A DNA stretch of 8,688 nucleotides, from contig CALHBZ010000145.1 of assembly GCA_937930605.1 (NCBI GenBank), forward strand, positions 1-8,688, given 5' to 3'. Shown here in pieces: positions 1 to 6,188 of the stretch. Source of the DNA: Streptococcus oralis. Lineage in GTDB: Bacteria > Bacillota > Bacilli > Lactobacillales > Streptococcaceae. The position numbers were made by a program, and so were the translations under genes. Below the pieces are notes generated by a model. The model did not search any database, had not been told where the DNA came from, and worked only from the letters and a program-made list of their open reading frames with translations. Position 1 is the first letter of the stretch, and every line of letters begins with the position of its first letter.

Positions 1-256
1 CAGCAATAGATGTTGGACGAGTGTCCATTGGGAAACGAGTTTCTTCGTAGTGAGCCTTCGTCTCTTCTACAATCTTTTTGATGTGAAGTGAACGTTCTGT
101 TGGTCCAGCAAGGAAACTTTCATCTCCATCATAAGGTGTGTAGTTAGCTTGAACGAAGCGAGAAATACTTGCTTTTTCTTTCCAATCTACGCCTTTGAAG
201 CCTTCCCAAGCTTTATCAAAAATATCTTGTGCTTCAACAACTGTCTTAACAACCAT
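1..256 (-). CDS. pflB: Formate C-acetyltransferase (pyruvate formate-lyase), N-terminal part
   Basis: Pyruvate formate-lyase is a cytoplasmic glycyl-radical enzyme that cleaves pyruvate with CoA to acetyl-CoA and formate, and it drives mixed-acid fermentation in streptococci under low oxygen or slow sugar supply. Only the first 85 codons are here; the gene runs off the left edge, so the catalytic cysteines and glycyl-radical site are not visible. The translation begins [17 protein letters not shown] and continues with [18 protein letters not shown] and [13 protein letters not shown], which I recognise as the conserved PFL N-terminus with the [11 protein letters not shown] segment. The ATG (complement of 254-256) has a GAGGA ribosome site (complement of 264-268) about 7 nt upstream, which supports the start. 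The gene is divergent from dinB. No frameshift is visible in the part present. Confidence 0.95.
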   Translation of the reverse strand, partial: MVVKTVVEAQDIFDKAWEGFKGVDWKEKASISRFVQANYTPYDGDESFLAGPTERSLHIKKIVEETKAHYEETRFPMDTRPTSIA

Positions 257-281
257 GTTAATGTCCTCATTTTTCTTTCTA

Positions 282-299
282 GCAACAGTCATCTGTTAC
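282..299 (-). promoter_or_regulatory. Hairpin or dyad in the pflB leader
   Basis: On the minus strand the leader contains GTAACAG-atga-CTGTTGC, a 7-bp stem with one G-U pair and a 4-nt loop, between the predicted start of transcription and the ribosome site. It could be an mRNA stem affecting stability or a DNA operator. I do not recognise it as a consensus cre or Rex site. The stem is short, so significance is uncertain. Confidence 0.25.
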
Positions 300-311
300 A
301 TTCATGAGTCA

Positions 312-320
312 AGTATACCA
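312..320 (-). promoter_or_regulatory. Candidate pflB promoter (extended -10)
   Basis: On the minus strand this reads TGGTATACT, an extended -10 (TGn plus a hexamer matching TATAAT at 5 of 6), about 56 bp upstream of the pflB ATG. A TTGAAA hexamer (complement of 333-338) lies upstream, but with a short 15-bp spacer, so the TGn element would carry most of the recognition. A second TATAAT on the minus strand (complement of 404-409) lacks a -35 and is farther away. The call is inferred from sequence only. Confidence 0.45.
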
Positions 321-431
321 TACAGTAACCGATTTCAACAAGTGATATACGGCCTTTTTGTTGCTTTCTTTTCTAATACAGTCTGTTATTTGGCACTATC
401 TGTATTATATATTTGAAAGTAAAATTACTCT

Positions 432-461
432 TTTCCATTTTTTCAGAAAAAAGGGTATAAT
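432..461 (+). promoter_or_regulatory. dinB promoter
   Basis: A perfect TATAAT lies at 456-461, preceded by TTTCCA at 432-437 (4 of 6 to TTGACA) with an 18-bp spacer. Transcription would start near 468, giving a leader of about 30 nt before the dinB ATG at 497. No LexA/HdiR-type or ComX (TACGAATA) box is seen in the 257-496 intergenic region, so no SOS-like or competence control is visible here. Confidence 0.6.
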
Positions 462-496
462 AAATAGAAAATGAATGATGGTAGAAAGGAACAAAA

Positions 497-1558
497 ATGC
501 TCATATTTCCATTGATAAATGATTTGTCCAGAAAAATCATCCATATCGATATGGATGCCTTTTTTGCTGCAGTGGAAATAAGAGACAATCCTAAGTTAAA
601 AGGAAAACCTGTCATCATTGGAAGTGACCCTAGACAAACAGGTGGGCGGGGAGTTGTTTCTACTTGTAGCTACGAGGCACGATCTTTTGGTATTCACTCT
701 GCCATGAGTTCTAAAGAAGCTTATGAACGTTGTCCCCAAGCCGTCTTTATCTCCGGAAATTATGAAAAGTATAAGGCAGTGGGTTTTCAGATTCGAGCTA
801 TTTTTAAACGTTATACTGATTTGATTGAACCCATGAGTATTGACGAAGCCTACTTGGATGTGACAGAAAATAAACTTGGTATCAAGTCAGCTGTCAAAAT
901 AGCTCGTCTCATCCAACAAGATATCTGGCAGGAACTACACCTGACTGCTTCTGCTGGCGTTTCCTATAACAAATTCTTAGCTAAAATGGCCAGTGATTAT
1001 CAGAAGCCGCATGGTTTGACAGTAATTCTACCTGACCAAGCCCAAGACTTTCTCAAACAAATGGATATTGCTAAATTTCACGGTGTGGGCAAAAAAACAG
1101 TTGAACGCCTTCATGAAATGGGCATTTATACTGGTTCAGACTTATTGGACGTCTCAGAAGTCACTTTAATCGATCGATTTGGCAGACTCGGTTTTGACCT
1201 TTATAGAAAGGTTCGTGGTATTCACAATTCTCCAGTCAAGTCCAATCGCATTCGTAAGTCCATCGGCAAGGAGAAAACTTATGGTAAGATTCTCCAGGCT
1301 GAAGAAGACATCAAAAAAGAGCTGACTCTTCTCTCTGAAAAAGTAGCTCACAATCTCAACAAGCAGGACAAAGCTGGAAAAATCATTACCCTAAAAATAC
1401 GATATGCTGACTTCTCCACTCTGACTAGGCGAAAAAGCCTCCCACAAGCAACACAGGACGCTAGTCAGATTTCTCAAACTGCCCTTCAACTCTACGAAGA
1501 ACTAGCTGAAAAAGAAAAAGGCGTTCGTTTACTAGGAATCACAGTAACAGGATTTTAA
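497..1558 (+). CDS. dinB: DNA polymerase IV (Y-family translesion polymerase)
   Basis: DinB is an error-prone Y-family polymerase that bypasses bulky minor-groove lesions and extends misaligned primers, acting at stalled forks with the beta clamp. The 353-aa protein has the expected length. The N-terminal [12 protein letters not shown] block holds the first catalytic aspartate (D18) and the steric-gate aromatic (F23). SIDEAYLD (114-121) supplies D116 and E117 of the active site. Helix-hairpin-helix-like thumb residues ([17 protein letters not shown]) follow near 195-211, and the little-finger DNA-binding domain occupies roughly 240-350. The ATG is preceded by AGAAAGGA at 483-490, spaced 6 nt. 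The N-terminus is about ten residues longer than E. coli DinB; a start closer to the IIHIDMD block has no ATG. It is monocistronic, with its own promoter and terminator, and is intact. Confidence 0.97.
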   Translation: MLIFPLINDLSRKIIHIDMDAFFAAVEIRDNPKLKGKPVIIGSDPRQTGGRGVVSTCSYEARSFGIHSAMSSKEAYERCPQAVFISGNYEKYKAVGFQIRAIFKRYTDLIEPMSIDEAYLDVTENKLGIKSAVKIARLIQQDIWQELHLTASAGVSYNKFLAKMASDYQKPHGLTVILPDQAQDFLKQMDIAKFHGVGKKTVERLHEMGIYTGSDLLDVSEVTLIDRFGRLGFDLYRKVRGIHNSPVKSNRIRKSIGKEKTYGKILQAEEDIKKELTLLSEKVAHNLNKQDKAGKIITLKIRYADFSTLTRRKSLPQATQDASQISQTALQLYEELAEKEKGVRLLGITVTGF

Positions 1559-1590
1559 ACCCTTGAGGGGAGTTTCATTAGTTTGAATCA

Positions 1591-1629
1591 AATGAGGTTG
1601 GAACAACAGTGTTTCAGCCTCATTCTGTT
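1591..1629 (+). terminator. dinB intrinsic terminator
   Basis: 1591-1605 pairs with 1610-1624 as a 15-bp stem (AATGAGG...CCTCATT at the base, two G-U pairs) closed by a 4-nt loop, starting 33 nt after the dinB stop codon. It is followed by CTGTTTTA, a short, imperfect U tract. On the minus strand the flank is ...CAAATT, so it is weaker in reverse. Confidence 0.7.
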
Positions 1630-2041
1630 TTAGAAATAATACTCAGAGCGTGATAGCTAATCACTAAAATAGTTCGAGGAACTATCTTAAATCGCTGGCC
1701 AGCATTCAACAGGCTGTTATTCACATTTTAGACTCTAAAAAATCCTAATTCAAGAAAACTTCTTTCCCTTAGTTTCCACACTCTTTTGCTAGAAAACTGA
1801 ATGTTTTTGGGAAATATAGTTTAGTTTGAATTTCTACCGCATTTGTACTAGGATAAATTCTGTAATTTTAGAGAAGGAACATTCTCACATACATACTTGG
1901 ACTATGCTATTTTTTGACATTTTATTAATAAAAAAGCCCACTTGATTTTAATTATGTATTATTTACAGCACTTAAAATAAAAACGGTGAGATTGATTTCA
2001 AATAGTTGATAGTAAAAATATTTTTCCGCAAGTGTTAGAAG
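1625..2041. other. AT-rich intergenic stretch without a convincing gene
   Basis: About 417 bp between the dinB terminator and the promoter of the 107-aa gene hold no gene I can support. Visible items are a 7-bp inverted repeat (1669-1685), a 34-codon GTG-initiated minus-strand frame (1620-1724) with no good ribosome site, a ribosome-site-like GAGAAGGA at 1871-1878 with no usable start codon after it, a TTGACA at 1914-1919 lacking a matching -10, and a 12-bp AT palindrome AAAAATATTTTT at 2014-2025. The stretch looks like decayed or repeat-derived DNA, but I cannot name a repeat family such as BOX or RUP in it. Confidence 0.5.
1669..1685. repeat. Short inverted repeat ATAGTTC-gag-GAACTAT
   Basis: Seven-base perfect arms flank a 3-nt centre. 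No T run follows, so it is not an ordinary terminator. Its right arm and centre read as GATAGTTCCTC on the minus strand (complement of 1676-1686), and the same 11 bases occur on the plus strand at 3274-3284 in the terminator on the far side of the TetR cassette. The shared 11-mer may be chance in a window of this length. Confidence 0.4.
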
Positions 2042-2070
2042 TTGACACCTTCATTTATATTTGTTAAACT
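2042..2070 (+). promoter_or_regulatory. Strong promoter for the 107-aa gene / tetR unit
   Basis: A consensus TTGACA (2042-2047), a 17-bp spacer and TAAACT (2065-2070) with a TGT extended -10 at 2062-2064 form the best promoter in this part of the window. Transcription should start near 2077, just before the ACCG/CGGT palindrome. This also argues against the TTG codon at 2042 being the start of the downstream coding frame, since that codon is the -35 box. Confidence 0.75.
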
Positions 2071-2081
2071 AGAAAACATAA

Positions 2082-2103
2082 AAATACCGTCTGGTCGGTT
2101 TTT
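2082..2103. promoter_or_regulatory. Candidate TetR-family operator (ACCG-N6-CGGT palindrome)
   Basis: An imperfect 22-bp palindrome with ACCG at 2086-2089 and CGGT at 2096-2099, extended by AAA/TTT on the outer flanks; 8 of 11 symmetric pairs match. It covers the predicted transcript start of the preceding promoter and lies 16 bp before the ATG at 2120. Several characterised TetR-family repressors (for example QacR) bind palindromes with GACCG/CGGTC half-sites, and a TetR gene sits in the same unit, so autoregulation is the natural reading. As RNA it would form only a 4-bp stem followed by U5, a poor terminator. Confidence 0.55.
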
Positions 2104-2119
2104 GCAGAAGGGACTTAAC

Positions 2120-2443
2120 ATGAAAAAATCTATGCTAGAAAAAACAATTGATTATATTGCAAAACAAGAGCAACGAGTACGTCAACATCAAATACGTCAT
2201 CACGAAGTCATTAAAAAGCAAATAATGCAGCAAAAAGAACAGTTTTATCGATTAACACAAGGAGAGAGCGGTATCCGACATTCTCGTTTGGGAGTGAAAT
2301 GTGGGTATGCTACAATTACTGGCGGGATCATCACTACTTTGTTTAGTCCTTGGAATGGTTTAGGAATAATGACCATCGGTGGAATTACAGTTCTCTCAAA
2401 CTTGTATCACATCAAACGTATGGAAGCAAAATTAAAAAAGTAG
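2120..2443 (+). CDS. Unrecognised 107-aa membrane-hairpin protein, TetR-linked
   Basis: I do not recognise this protein. Residues 1-55 are highly charged and glutamine/histidine-rich (KQEQRVRQHQIRHHEV, KKQIMQQKEQ), predicting a long amphipathic helix or coiled coil. Residues about 59-97 are hydrophobic with a central turn at SPWNG (76-80), predicting two close membrane segments, followed by a basic tail KRMEAKLKK. There is no signal peptide, so the helix and tail are probably both cytoplasmic. I chose the ATG at 2120 because AGAAGGGA (2106-2113) precedes it at 6 nt, and because the longer frame from TTG 2042 would start inside the -35 box. It lies under the strong promoter and palindrome and 100 bp upstream of a TetR gene with no terminator between, so it is a likely target of that repressor. 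A stress-responsive membrane protein is possible, but function is unknown. Confidence 0.8.
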   Translation: MKKSMLEKTIDYIAKQEQRVRQHQIRHHEVIKKQIMQQKEQFYRLTQGESGIRHSRLGVKCGYATITGGIITTLFSPWNGLGIMTIGGITVLSNLYHIKRMEAKLKK

Positions 2444-2504
2444 AGTGGTTTTCTTAAGAATGAGACTTGTTAGACTGCTCAAATATTACCTTTTCTTCTT
2501 TTTT

Positions 2505-2513
2505 TGATAAAAT
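2505..2513 (+). promoter_or_regulatory. Possible internal tetR promoter (extended -10)
   Basis: TGATAAAAT combines a TGn element with a hexamer matching TATAAT at 5 of 6, about 31 bp before the tetR ATG. No good -35 lies at 16-18 bp upstream. It could give low constitutive expression of the repressor alongside readthrough from the 2042-2070 promoter. Confidence 0.35.
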
Positions 2514-2543
2514 AAATTTAATAAAACAGAGAGAAGGAACTTA

Positions 2544-3176
2544 ATGGTCGCAAAAACAGAAAAATCTCAAGCAATGATTGAAAAGATTTTATCAACAGCT
2601 TCACAGCTTTTTATTCACAATGGCTATGAAAAAACAAGTGTACAGAACATAGCGCAAACAGCTAGCATTTCAAAAGGGGCGATTTATCACCATTTTCAAT
2701 CAAAAGATGAAATTTTTTTTGCAGTTTTAAAACAGCGTTATCAATTGATGGAAAAGGAATTGCTAGACTGGCTTGAATCCACCAGTCATTTAACTGGAAG
2801 AGAACAGCTCAAAGAAACCTTTCAGTTTAGTTTAAAAAGTCAGAAAACTAACTACGAAATGTTGAATCACGCGCCTCTTGATGCGGAGTTCATGCTGACT
2901 ATTATCCGTTACAATCTGCGTATAGGAACTCCCCTTATTGCAGATATTATTAAAAAAGGAATAGAAGATCAGTCCATCCCCCCCATCCCCTTCCCTAATG
3001 AAGCGGCCGAGACAATCTTGCTTTTGACTAACTTTTGGGTTGAAGGGAGTATTTTTGAAAATTCTTCTGAAAAAATTGTCGATCGGATTTATTTTTTACA
3101 ATTTATGCTTCAATCTATCGGACTGGATATTTTTGATGAATCTTTAATCCACGAAATTTTAAGTCAATCAAATTAA
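2544..3176 (+). CDS. TetR/AcrR-family transcriptional regulator
   Basis: A dimeric one-component repressor of 210 aa, the usual TetR length. The N-terminal DNA-binding domain spans about 10-55: the AMIEKILSTASQLFIHNGYE helix, then the helix-turn-helix TSVQNIAQTASISKGAIYHHFQSKDE with the family's signature IYHHF and K(D/E)E(I/L). The rest is a variable all-helical ligand pocket and dimer interface, so the inducer cannot be predicted. The ATG is preceded by GAAGGA (2533-2538) at 5 nt. It follows the 107-aa gene by 100 bp without a terminator and probably shares its transcript; the ACCG/CGGT palindrome upstream is the likely operator. No efflux pump or enzyme gene adjoins it on the same strand. 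A C7 run (2978-2984) and a T8 run (2713-2720) lie inside the coding frame, which is open here. Confidence 0.93.
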   Translation: MVAKTEKSQAMIEKILSTASQLFIHNGYEKTSVQNIAQTASISKGAIYHHFQSKDEIFFAVLKQRYQLMEKELLDWLESTSHLTGREQLKETFQFSLKSQKTNYEMLNHAPLDAEFMLTIIRYNLRIGTPLIADIIKKGIEDQSIPPIPFPNEAAETILLLTNFWVEGSIFENSSEKIVDRIYFLQFMLQSIGLDIFDESLIHEILSQSN

Positions 3177-3185
3177 ATACAATCT

Positions 3186-3258
3186 TTTAGTTTACGTTTA
3201 AAGCCACGGTCAAACGTCGGGCAAGACGACAGAATAACGTAATAAAAAATAAACTAAA
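3186..3258. repeat. Nested inverted repeats downstream of tetR
   Basis: TTTAGTTTA (3186-3194) is inverted as TAAACTAAA (3250-3258), and TTACGTT (3192-3198) is inverted as AACGTAA (3236-3242). The two arm pairs overlap on the left, so the two pairings compete. A small CGTC-gggcaa-GACG stem sits in the middle. The 73-bp block between tetR and the terminator is unlike coding sequence and could be a remnant of a small palindromic element. I cannot assign a family. Confidence 0.35.
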
Positions 3259-3266
3259 CAATTATA

Positions 3267-3316
3267 AAAATAGGATAGTTCCTCCCAAAATGTTTTTTGG
3301 CGAACTATCCTATTTT
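3267..3316. terminator. Bidirectional terminator between tetR and uppP
   Basis: 3267-3281 pairs perfectly with 3302-3316 (15 bp, GGATAGTTC/GAACTATCC core with A/T ends), and inside it CCAAAA (3285-3290) pairs with TTTTGG (3295-3300), so nearly all of the 50 bp can fold into one rod. The plus-strand copy ends in TATTTTATT and the minus-strand copy ends in TATTTTTATAATT, so it can stop transcripts from tetR and from uppP, which converge here. The uppP stop codon is 15 bp away. Confidence 0.85.
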
Positions 3317-3330
3317 ATTCTATTTTCAAC

Positions 3331-4176
3331 TTATACAAATAAACGCACAATACTATAGAGCAACAAGACACTACCAAGTACAATACGGTACTTACCAAAG
3401 AGTGTAAAGTCGTGCTTCTTCACATAACTGGTCAAGAAACGAATAGCAACCATGCTGACCGCAAAGGCTACTCCCATAGCAACCAAGAGCAAGAATAGTT
3501 GACCAAAACTCAAAAGTTGACCGGCTTTAATAAATTTGAAAATCTTTAAAGCGCTAGCTCCAAACATAACAGGAATTCCGAGATAGAAGGTAAACTCCGT
3601 TACGACAGAGCGACTTGTTCCATTCAACAACCCACCGACGATAGTGGCACCAGAACGGCTTGTCCCTGGGAAAAGGGCAAGGACTTGGAAGAGACCGATA
3701 TAAAGGGCTGTTTTATAAGGCAACTTGTCTAACTCAGTTACTGTTGGTTCAATAGCTTGCGCCTTATTTCTTTTTTCAAGATAGATAAAGGCAACCCCAT
3801 AGATAATCAACATGATCGCAACTGAAACCATGTTATGGAAGTTAGCATCAAACCAATCATCTAATTTAAAAACCAATAGCAAAGGCAAGGTCGCAACGAA
3901 GACTTTTGACCACAATTGCCAAGTTCTACGAACTTCTACCTTAGTTTTACCAGGTTTGAAAGGGTTAAGCTTGTTAAAGTAAATGACCATAACTGCTAAA
4001 ATGGCACCAAGCTGAATGACAACATTAAACATGGACATGAAGGCTTCATTCTGGTCCTTGTATTGTACAAATTCTTCAACCAAGATCAAGTGGCCAGTAC
4101 TTGAAATGGGCAACCATTCCGTAATTCCTTCAACAATCCCAAAAAAGATTGACTTCAAAATTTCAATAAAATACAT
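3331..4176 (-). CDS. uppP: Undecaprenyl-diphosphate phosphatase (BacA/UppP family)
   Basis: This integral membrane enzyme dephosphorylates undecaprenyl diphosphate to the monophosphate, regenerating the lipid carrier for peptidoglycan and teichoic acid export; extra copies are known to raise bacitracin tolerance. The 281-aa protein has the family's length and about eight hydrophobic segments. Diagnostic motifs are near the N-terminus, [18 protein letters not shown] (13-30) with acidic residues E16 and E20 and H29, and PGTSRSG (170-176) with the catalytic arginine R174. The ATG is preceded on the minus strand by AAGGAG (complement of 4183-4188), 6 nt away. It has its own extended -10 promoter but may also receive readthrough from the DUF2207 gene 59 bp upstream on the same strand, since no terminator is visible between them. 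Confidence 0.97.
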   Translation of the reverse strand: MYFIEILKSIFFGIVEGITEWLPISSTGHLILVEEFVQYKDQNEAFMSMFNVVIQLGAILAVMVIYFNKLNPFKPGKTKVEVRRTWQLWSKVFVATLPLLLVFKLDDWFDANFHNMVSVAIMLIIYGVAFIYLEKRNKAQAIEPTVTELDKLPYKTALYIGLFQVLALFPGTSRSGATIVGGLLNGTSRSVVTEFTFYLGIPVMFGASALKIFKFIKAGQLLSFGQLFLLLVAMGVAFAVSMVAIRFLTSYVKKHDFTLFGKYRIVLGSVLLLYSIVRLFV

Positions 4177-4200
4177 ACATTACTCCTTTTTCTGTCCTCT

Positions 4201-4209
4201 ATTATAACA
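4201..4209 (-). promoter_or_regulatory. uppP promoter (extended -10)
   Basis: The minus strand reads TGTTATAAT: a perfect TATAAT (complement of 4201-4206) with a TGn extension. Nothing like TTGACA lies at the expected distance. Transcription would begin near 4194, leaving a leader of about 18 nt that contains the ribosome site and ends at the uppP ATG. Confidence 0.6.
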
Positions 4210-4235
4210 TAATTTCAGATGTTGCGATAGATTTT

Positions 4236-6125
4236 TTAGAAGGCGCCGATGCTACCACCGCCTCCACCTCCTGAGAATCCCCCGCCAGAACTTCCACTTC
4301 CAGAAGATACGGAGTAGGTACTTGCTGTGTTTGCAATACTAGCATAGTGGCTCATTTGAGCAGTAGAATGATAAAACATACTGTGCCAGCCATAAGCTAC
4401 GTAAAGATTGATATCTGGGTTCTCAACTTGAATCTGATAAGATTTCATCAAATGACTCACCTTGTCCGCATAACCAAATAAAGTAGCATAGACAAGGAGG
4501 CGATTCCAAAGAACAATACTCTCTAATTCTGCCTTGTCTAGGTGAGCGATATCGCGAAGCATGTTTTCAAAACTAGTCCAGAGATAGTATGCTTCTAGTC
4601 CTTCTTCGTTTAAAACACCATCACGAGTATCAAATCGGGTCGTCCAATAATAGACGGCAGCTAACATCAAGCTCACAAACCCAAGGATAGGAAGTGACAG
4701 AGAAAGGTACCCGTGAGCATCCAAACTATACAAGAACCAGCCAAAACCAACGAAAGCAGGTAGAAGCGTAGAGACACCTATCATCAATCGCAAGATTTTT
4801 TCTCCATTGCTCAGTGGACGATAATAATCTGGAAGTTGCAAAGAGGAAACCCGCTTTCTCACCCCATCCTGCATCTGCTTAAGTGCTTGCTCGAAAGACG
4901 ACTTAAGCTTACGTCCCGTTTTCTGAATCCGTTTTTCATCAGCTGCTTTTGCACCTTGGTAAAGACTAGTTGACACTTGGTAATCTGCAAACAAATCTGA
5001 AACAAGCACTTCTTCTCTTCCTGAAAAGGCCAAATTAAGGCAATCTTTTTCAAAACTTGCCAGTCCTTTTTCTTTTACGACTTTTAAACGGACCTCATCT
5101 CCATTTGAGATGATTGAAACATTTCCACGGTCAATCACATCCAATAAAGTGGCCTGAACGAGTTGGTCAAAGGTGAACTTCCCTCCTCCCTTGGTCAAGG
5201 GACTGACTTCCTCTAAAGAAGTGGAGTAAACAGCTTCCGATAAAACCATCGGTTCTAAGTCCATTGGCGGTTCATAGAGACGGTGATTTTTAGCATATTT
5301 CTTCGATGGGGAGGTTTTTCTTCTGTAAATACAGTATAAAATAACACTAAAGACTAAAGAAAGCGAGAGTAGCAAAGGGATGATCCACATAATCAGAGCT
5401 TTGCTTTGAGCTTTTTCAGCAGTAATGGATTCCTCTATTTTTTCAAATTCTGCTAAACGATTGCCCTTCAATCCCTGATCCAAAGCTGTTCCAAAATCTT
5501 TTCTAGGCCAATATGCATGCAATTCGACCCCACGCTGACGAGGTAGGTTCTGTAAATGAACACGATAATCACCATCTATCTTTTCTACCTTGCCCTCTGT
5601 AAAGAGTTTCCCTGTATGAAAGAACAATTTTTCTGCTCCATTAAAGCCCGTTACTCGAAACTCAAACTTTTCGATAGGTTCTGAACTATCCGTCAGGGGC
5701 TGCCAATTAAGTTCCGCGATATCATCATATAGAAATAAGAGATTGTTTAGTTGCCATGTGATTACCACTTCAACGGTATCCCCCCCTTGGCCTGGATTAT
5801 ACACTTTTACAGTATAGCCTTCCGATTCTTCTATCACTTCACTATTGACATTTTCAATGGTAGCAGCATTCTTCCATACCTGAATCTTCGGACTGGAATC
5901 TATTTCAAAGCCCTTTGGCATCTTACCCGCATGGCCAAGTCCTACTAGTTGTCCATTAAAGTCTTCATCAAAATAGTAGACTACTTTCTCCCTAAATTCT
6001 GCTGTATTATCTGCATGAATATACAAATCACCTTGATAAGAGCGAATCTTGAAATCAACCGCAAAAACAGAGAGTGGTAAAATACAAAACAAGCTAAATA
6101 AAAGCAAGAAAAAAGTCTTTTTCAC
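4236..6125 (-). CDS. DUF2207-family membrane protein with glycine-rich C-terminus
   Basis: A 629-aa predicted membrane protein of the DUF2207 family, whose molecular role is not established. In order: a signal peptide (cleavage likely after VFA, residue 22), an extracellular beta-rich DUF2207 domain (about 23-240), a membrane segment (243-266) followed by basic YRRK, a cytoplasmic region with FTFDQLVQATLLDVIDRGNVSI (317-338) that looks like a small winged-helix fold, two more membrane segments (about 444-467 and 475-494), and a cytoplasmic tail ending in SSGGGFSGGGGGGSIGAF. The start is GTG (complement of 6123-6125) with AAGGGGG (complement of 6134-6140) about 8 nt upstream; no in-frame ATG lies near it. 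It precedes uppP on the same strand, suggesting an envelope role, but that is inference. The gene is intact. Confidence 0.88.
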   Translation of the reverse strand: MKKTFFLLLFSLFCILPLSVFAVDFKIRSYQGDLYIHADNTAEFREKVVYYFDEDFNGQLVGLGHAGKMPKGFEIDSSPKIQVWKNAATIENVNSEVIEESEGYTVKVYNPGQGGDTVEVVITWQLNNLLFLYDDIAELNWQPLTDSSEPIEKFEFRVTGFNGAEKLFFHTGKLFTEGKVEKIDGDYRVHLQNLPRQRGVELHAYWPRKDFGTALDQGLKGNRLAEFEKIEESITAEKAQSKALIMWIIPLLLSLSLVFSVILYCIYRRKTSPSKKYAKNHRLYEPPMDLEPMVLSEAVYSTSLEEVSPLTKGGGKFTFDQLVQATLLDVIDRGNVSIISNGDEVRLKVVKEKGLASFEKDCLNLAFSGREEVLVSDLFADYQVSTSLYQGAKAADEKRIQKTGRKLKSSFEQALKQMQDGVRKRVSSLQLPDYYRPLSNGEKILRLMIGVSTLLPAFVGFGWFLYSLDAHGYLSLSLPILGFVSLMLAAVYYWTTRFDTRDGVLNEEGLEAYYLWTSFENMLRDIAHLDKAELESIVLWNRLLVYATLFGYADKVSHLMKSYQIQVENPDINLYVAYGWHSMFYHSTAQMSHYASIANTASTYSVSSGSGSSGGGFSGGGGGGSIGAF

Positions 6126-6155
6126 AACACAATCCCCCTTTTTATCTTTGTTATC

Positions 6156-6164
6156 ATTATATCA
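6156..6164 (-). promoter_or_regulatory. DUF2207 gene promoter (extended -10)
   Basis: The minus strand reads TGATATAAT, a perfect TATAAT with a TGn extension, about 30 bp before the GTG start. No good -35 lies at 17 bp. The place where a -35 would be is occupied by the AAGTAA/TTACTT dyad (6173-6188), so a protein bound there could block or replace -35 contacts. Confidence 0.6.
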
Positions 6165-6172
6165 TTTTTTAT

Positions 6173-6188
6173 AAGTAAAGGCTTACTT
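6173..6188. promoter_or_regulatory. Dyad AAGTAA-N4-TTACTT in divergent promoter region
   Basis: Perfect 6-bp inverted arms with a 4-nt spacer, located 12-27 bp upstream of the DUF2207 gene -10 and directly abutting the dyad that covers the importer promoter. It is operator-like in size and place. I do not match it to a known consensus. Confidence 0.35.

Noticed and set aside
195..416. Plus-strand open frame of 73 codons opposite the pflB start
   Set aside because: It overlaps the pflB coding start and promoter on the other strand, has no ribosome site, and its hydrophobicity comes from antisense of AT-rich leader DNA.
1914..1919. TTGACA as a -35 box in the long intergenic region
   Set aside because: No -10-like hexamer lies 15-19 bp downstream; the positions there are GC-containing (GCCCAC).
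1930..1946. AAAAAAGCCCACTTGA resembling the left arm of a terminator
   Set aside because: No complementary right arm follows in the next 150 bp, so it cannot fold as a terminator; at most it is half of a decayed one.
2042..2119. N-terminal extension of the 107-aa protein from a TTG codon (would give 133 aa)
   Set aside because: The TTG is the first half of the TTGACA -35 box, no ribosome site precedes it, and the extension would translate the promoter and palindrome; the ATG at 2120 has a good ribosome site.
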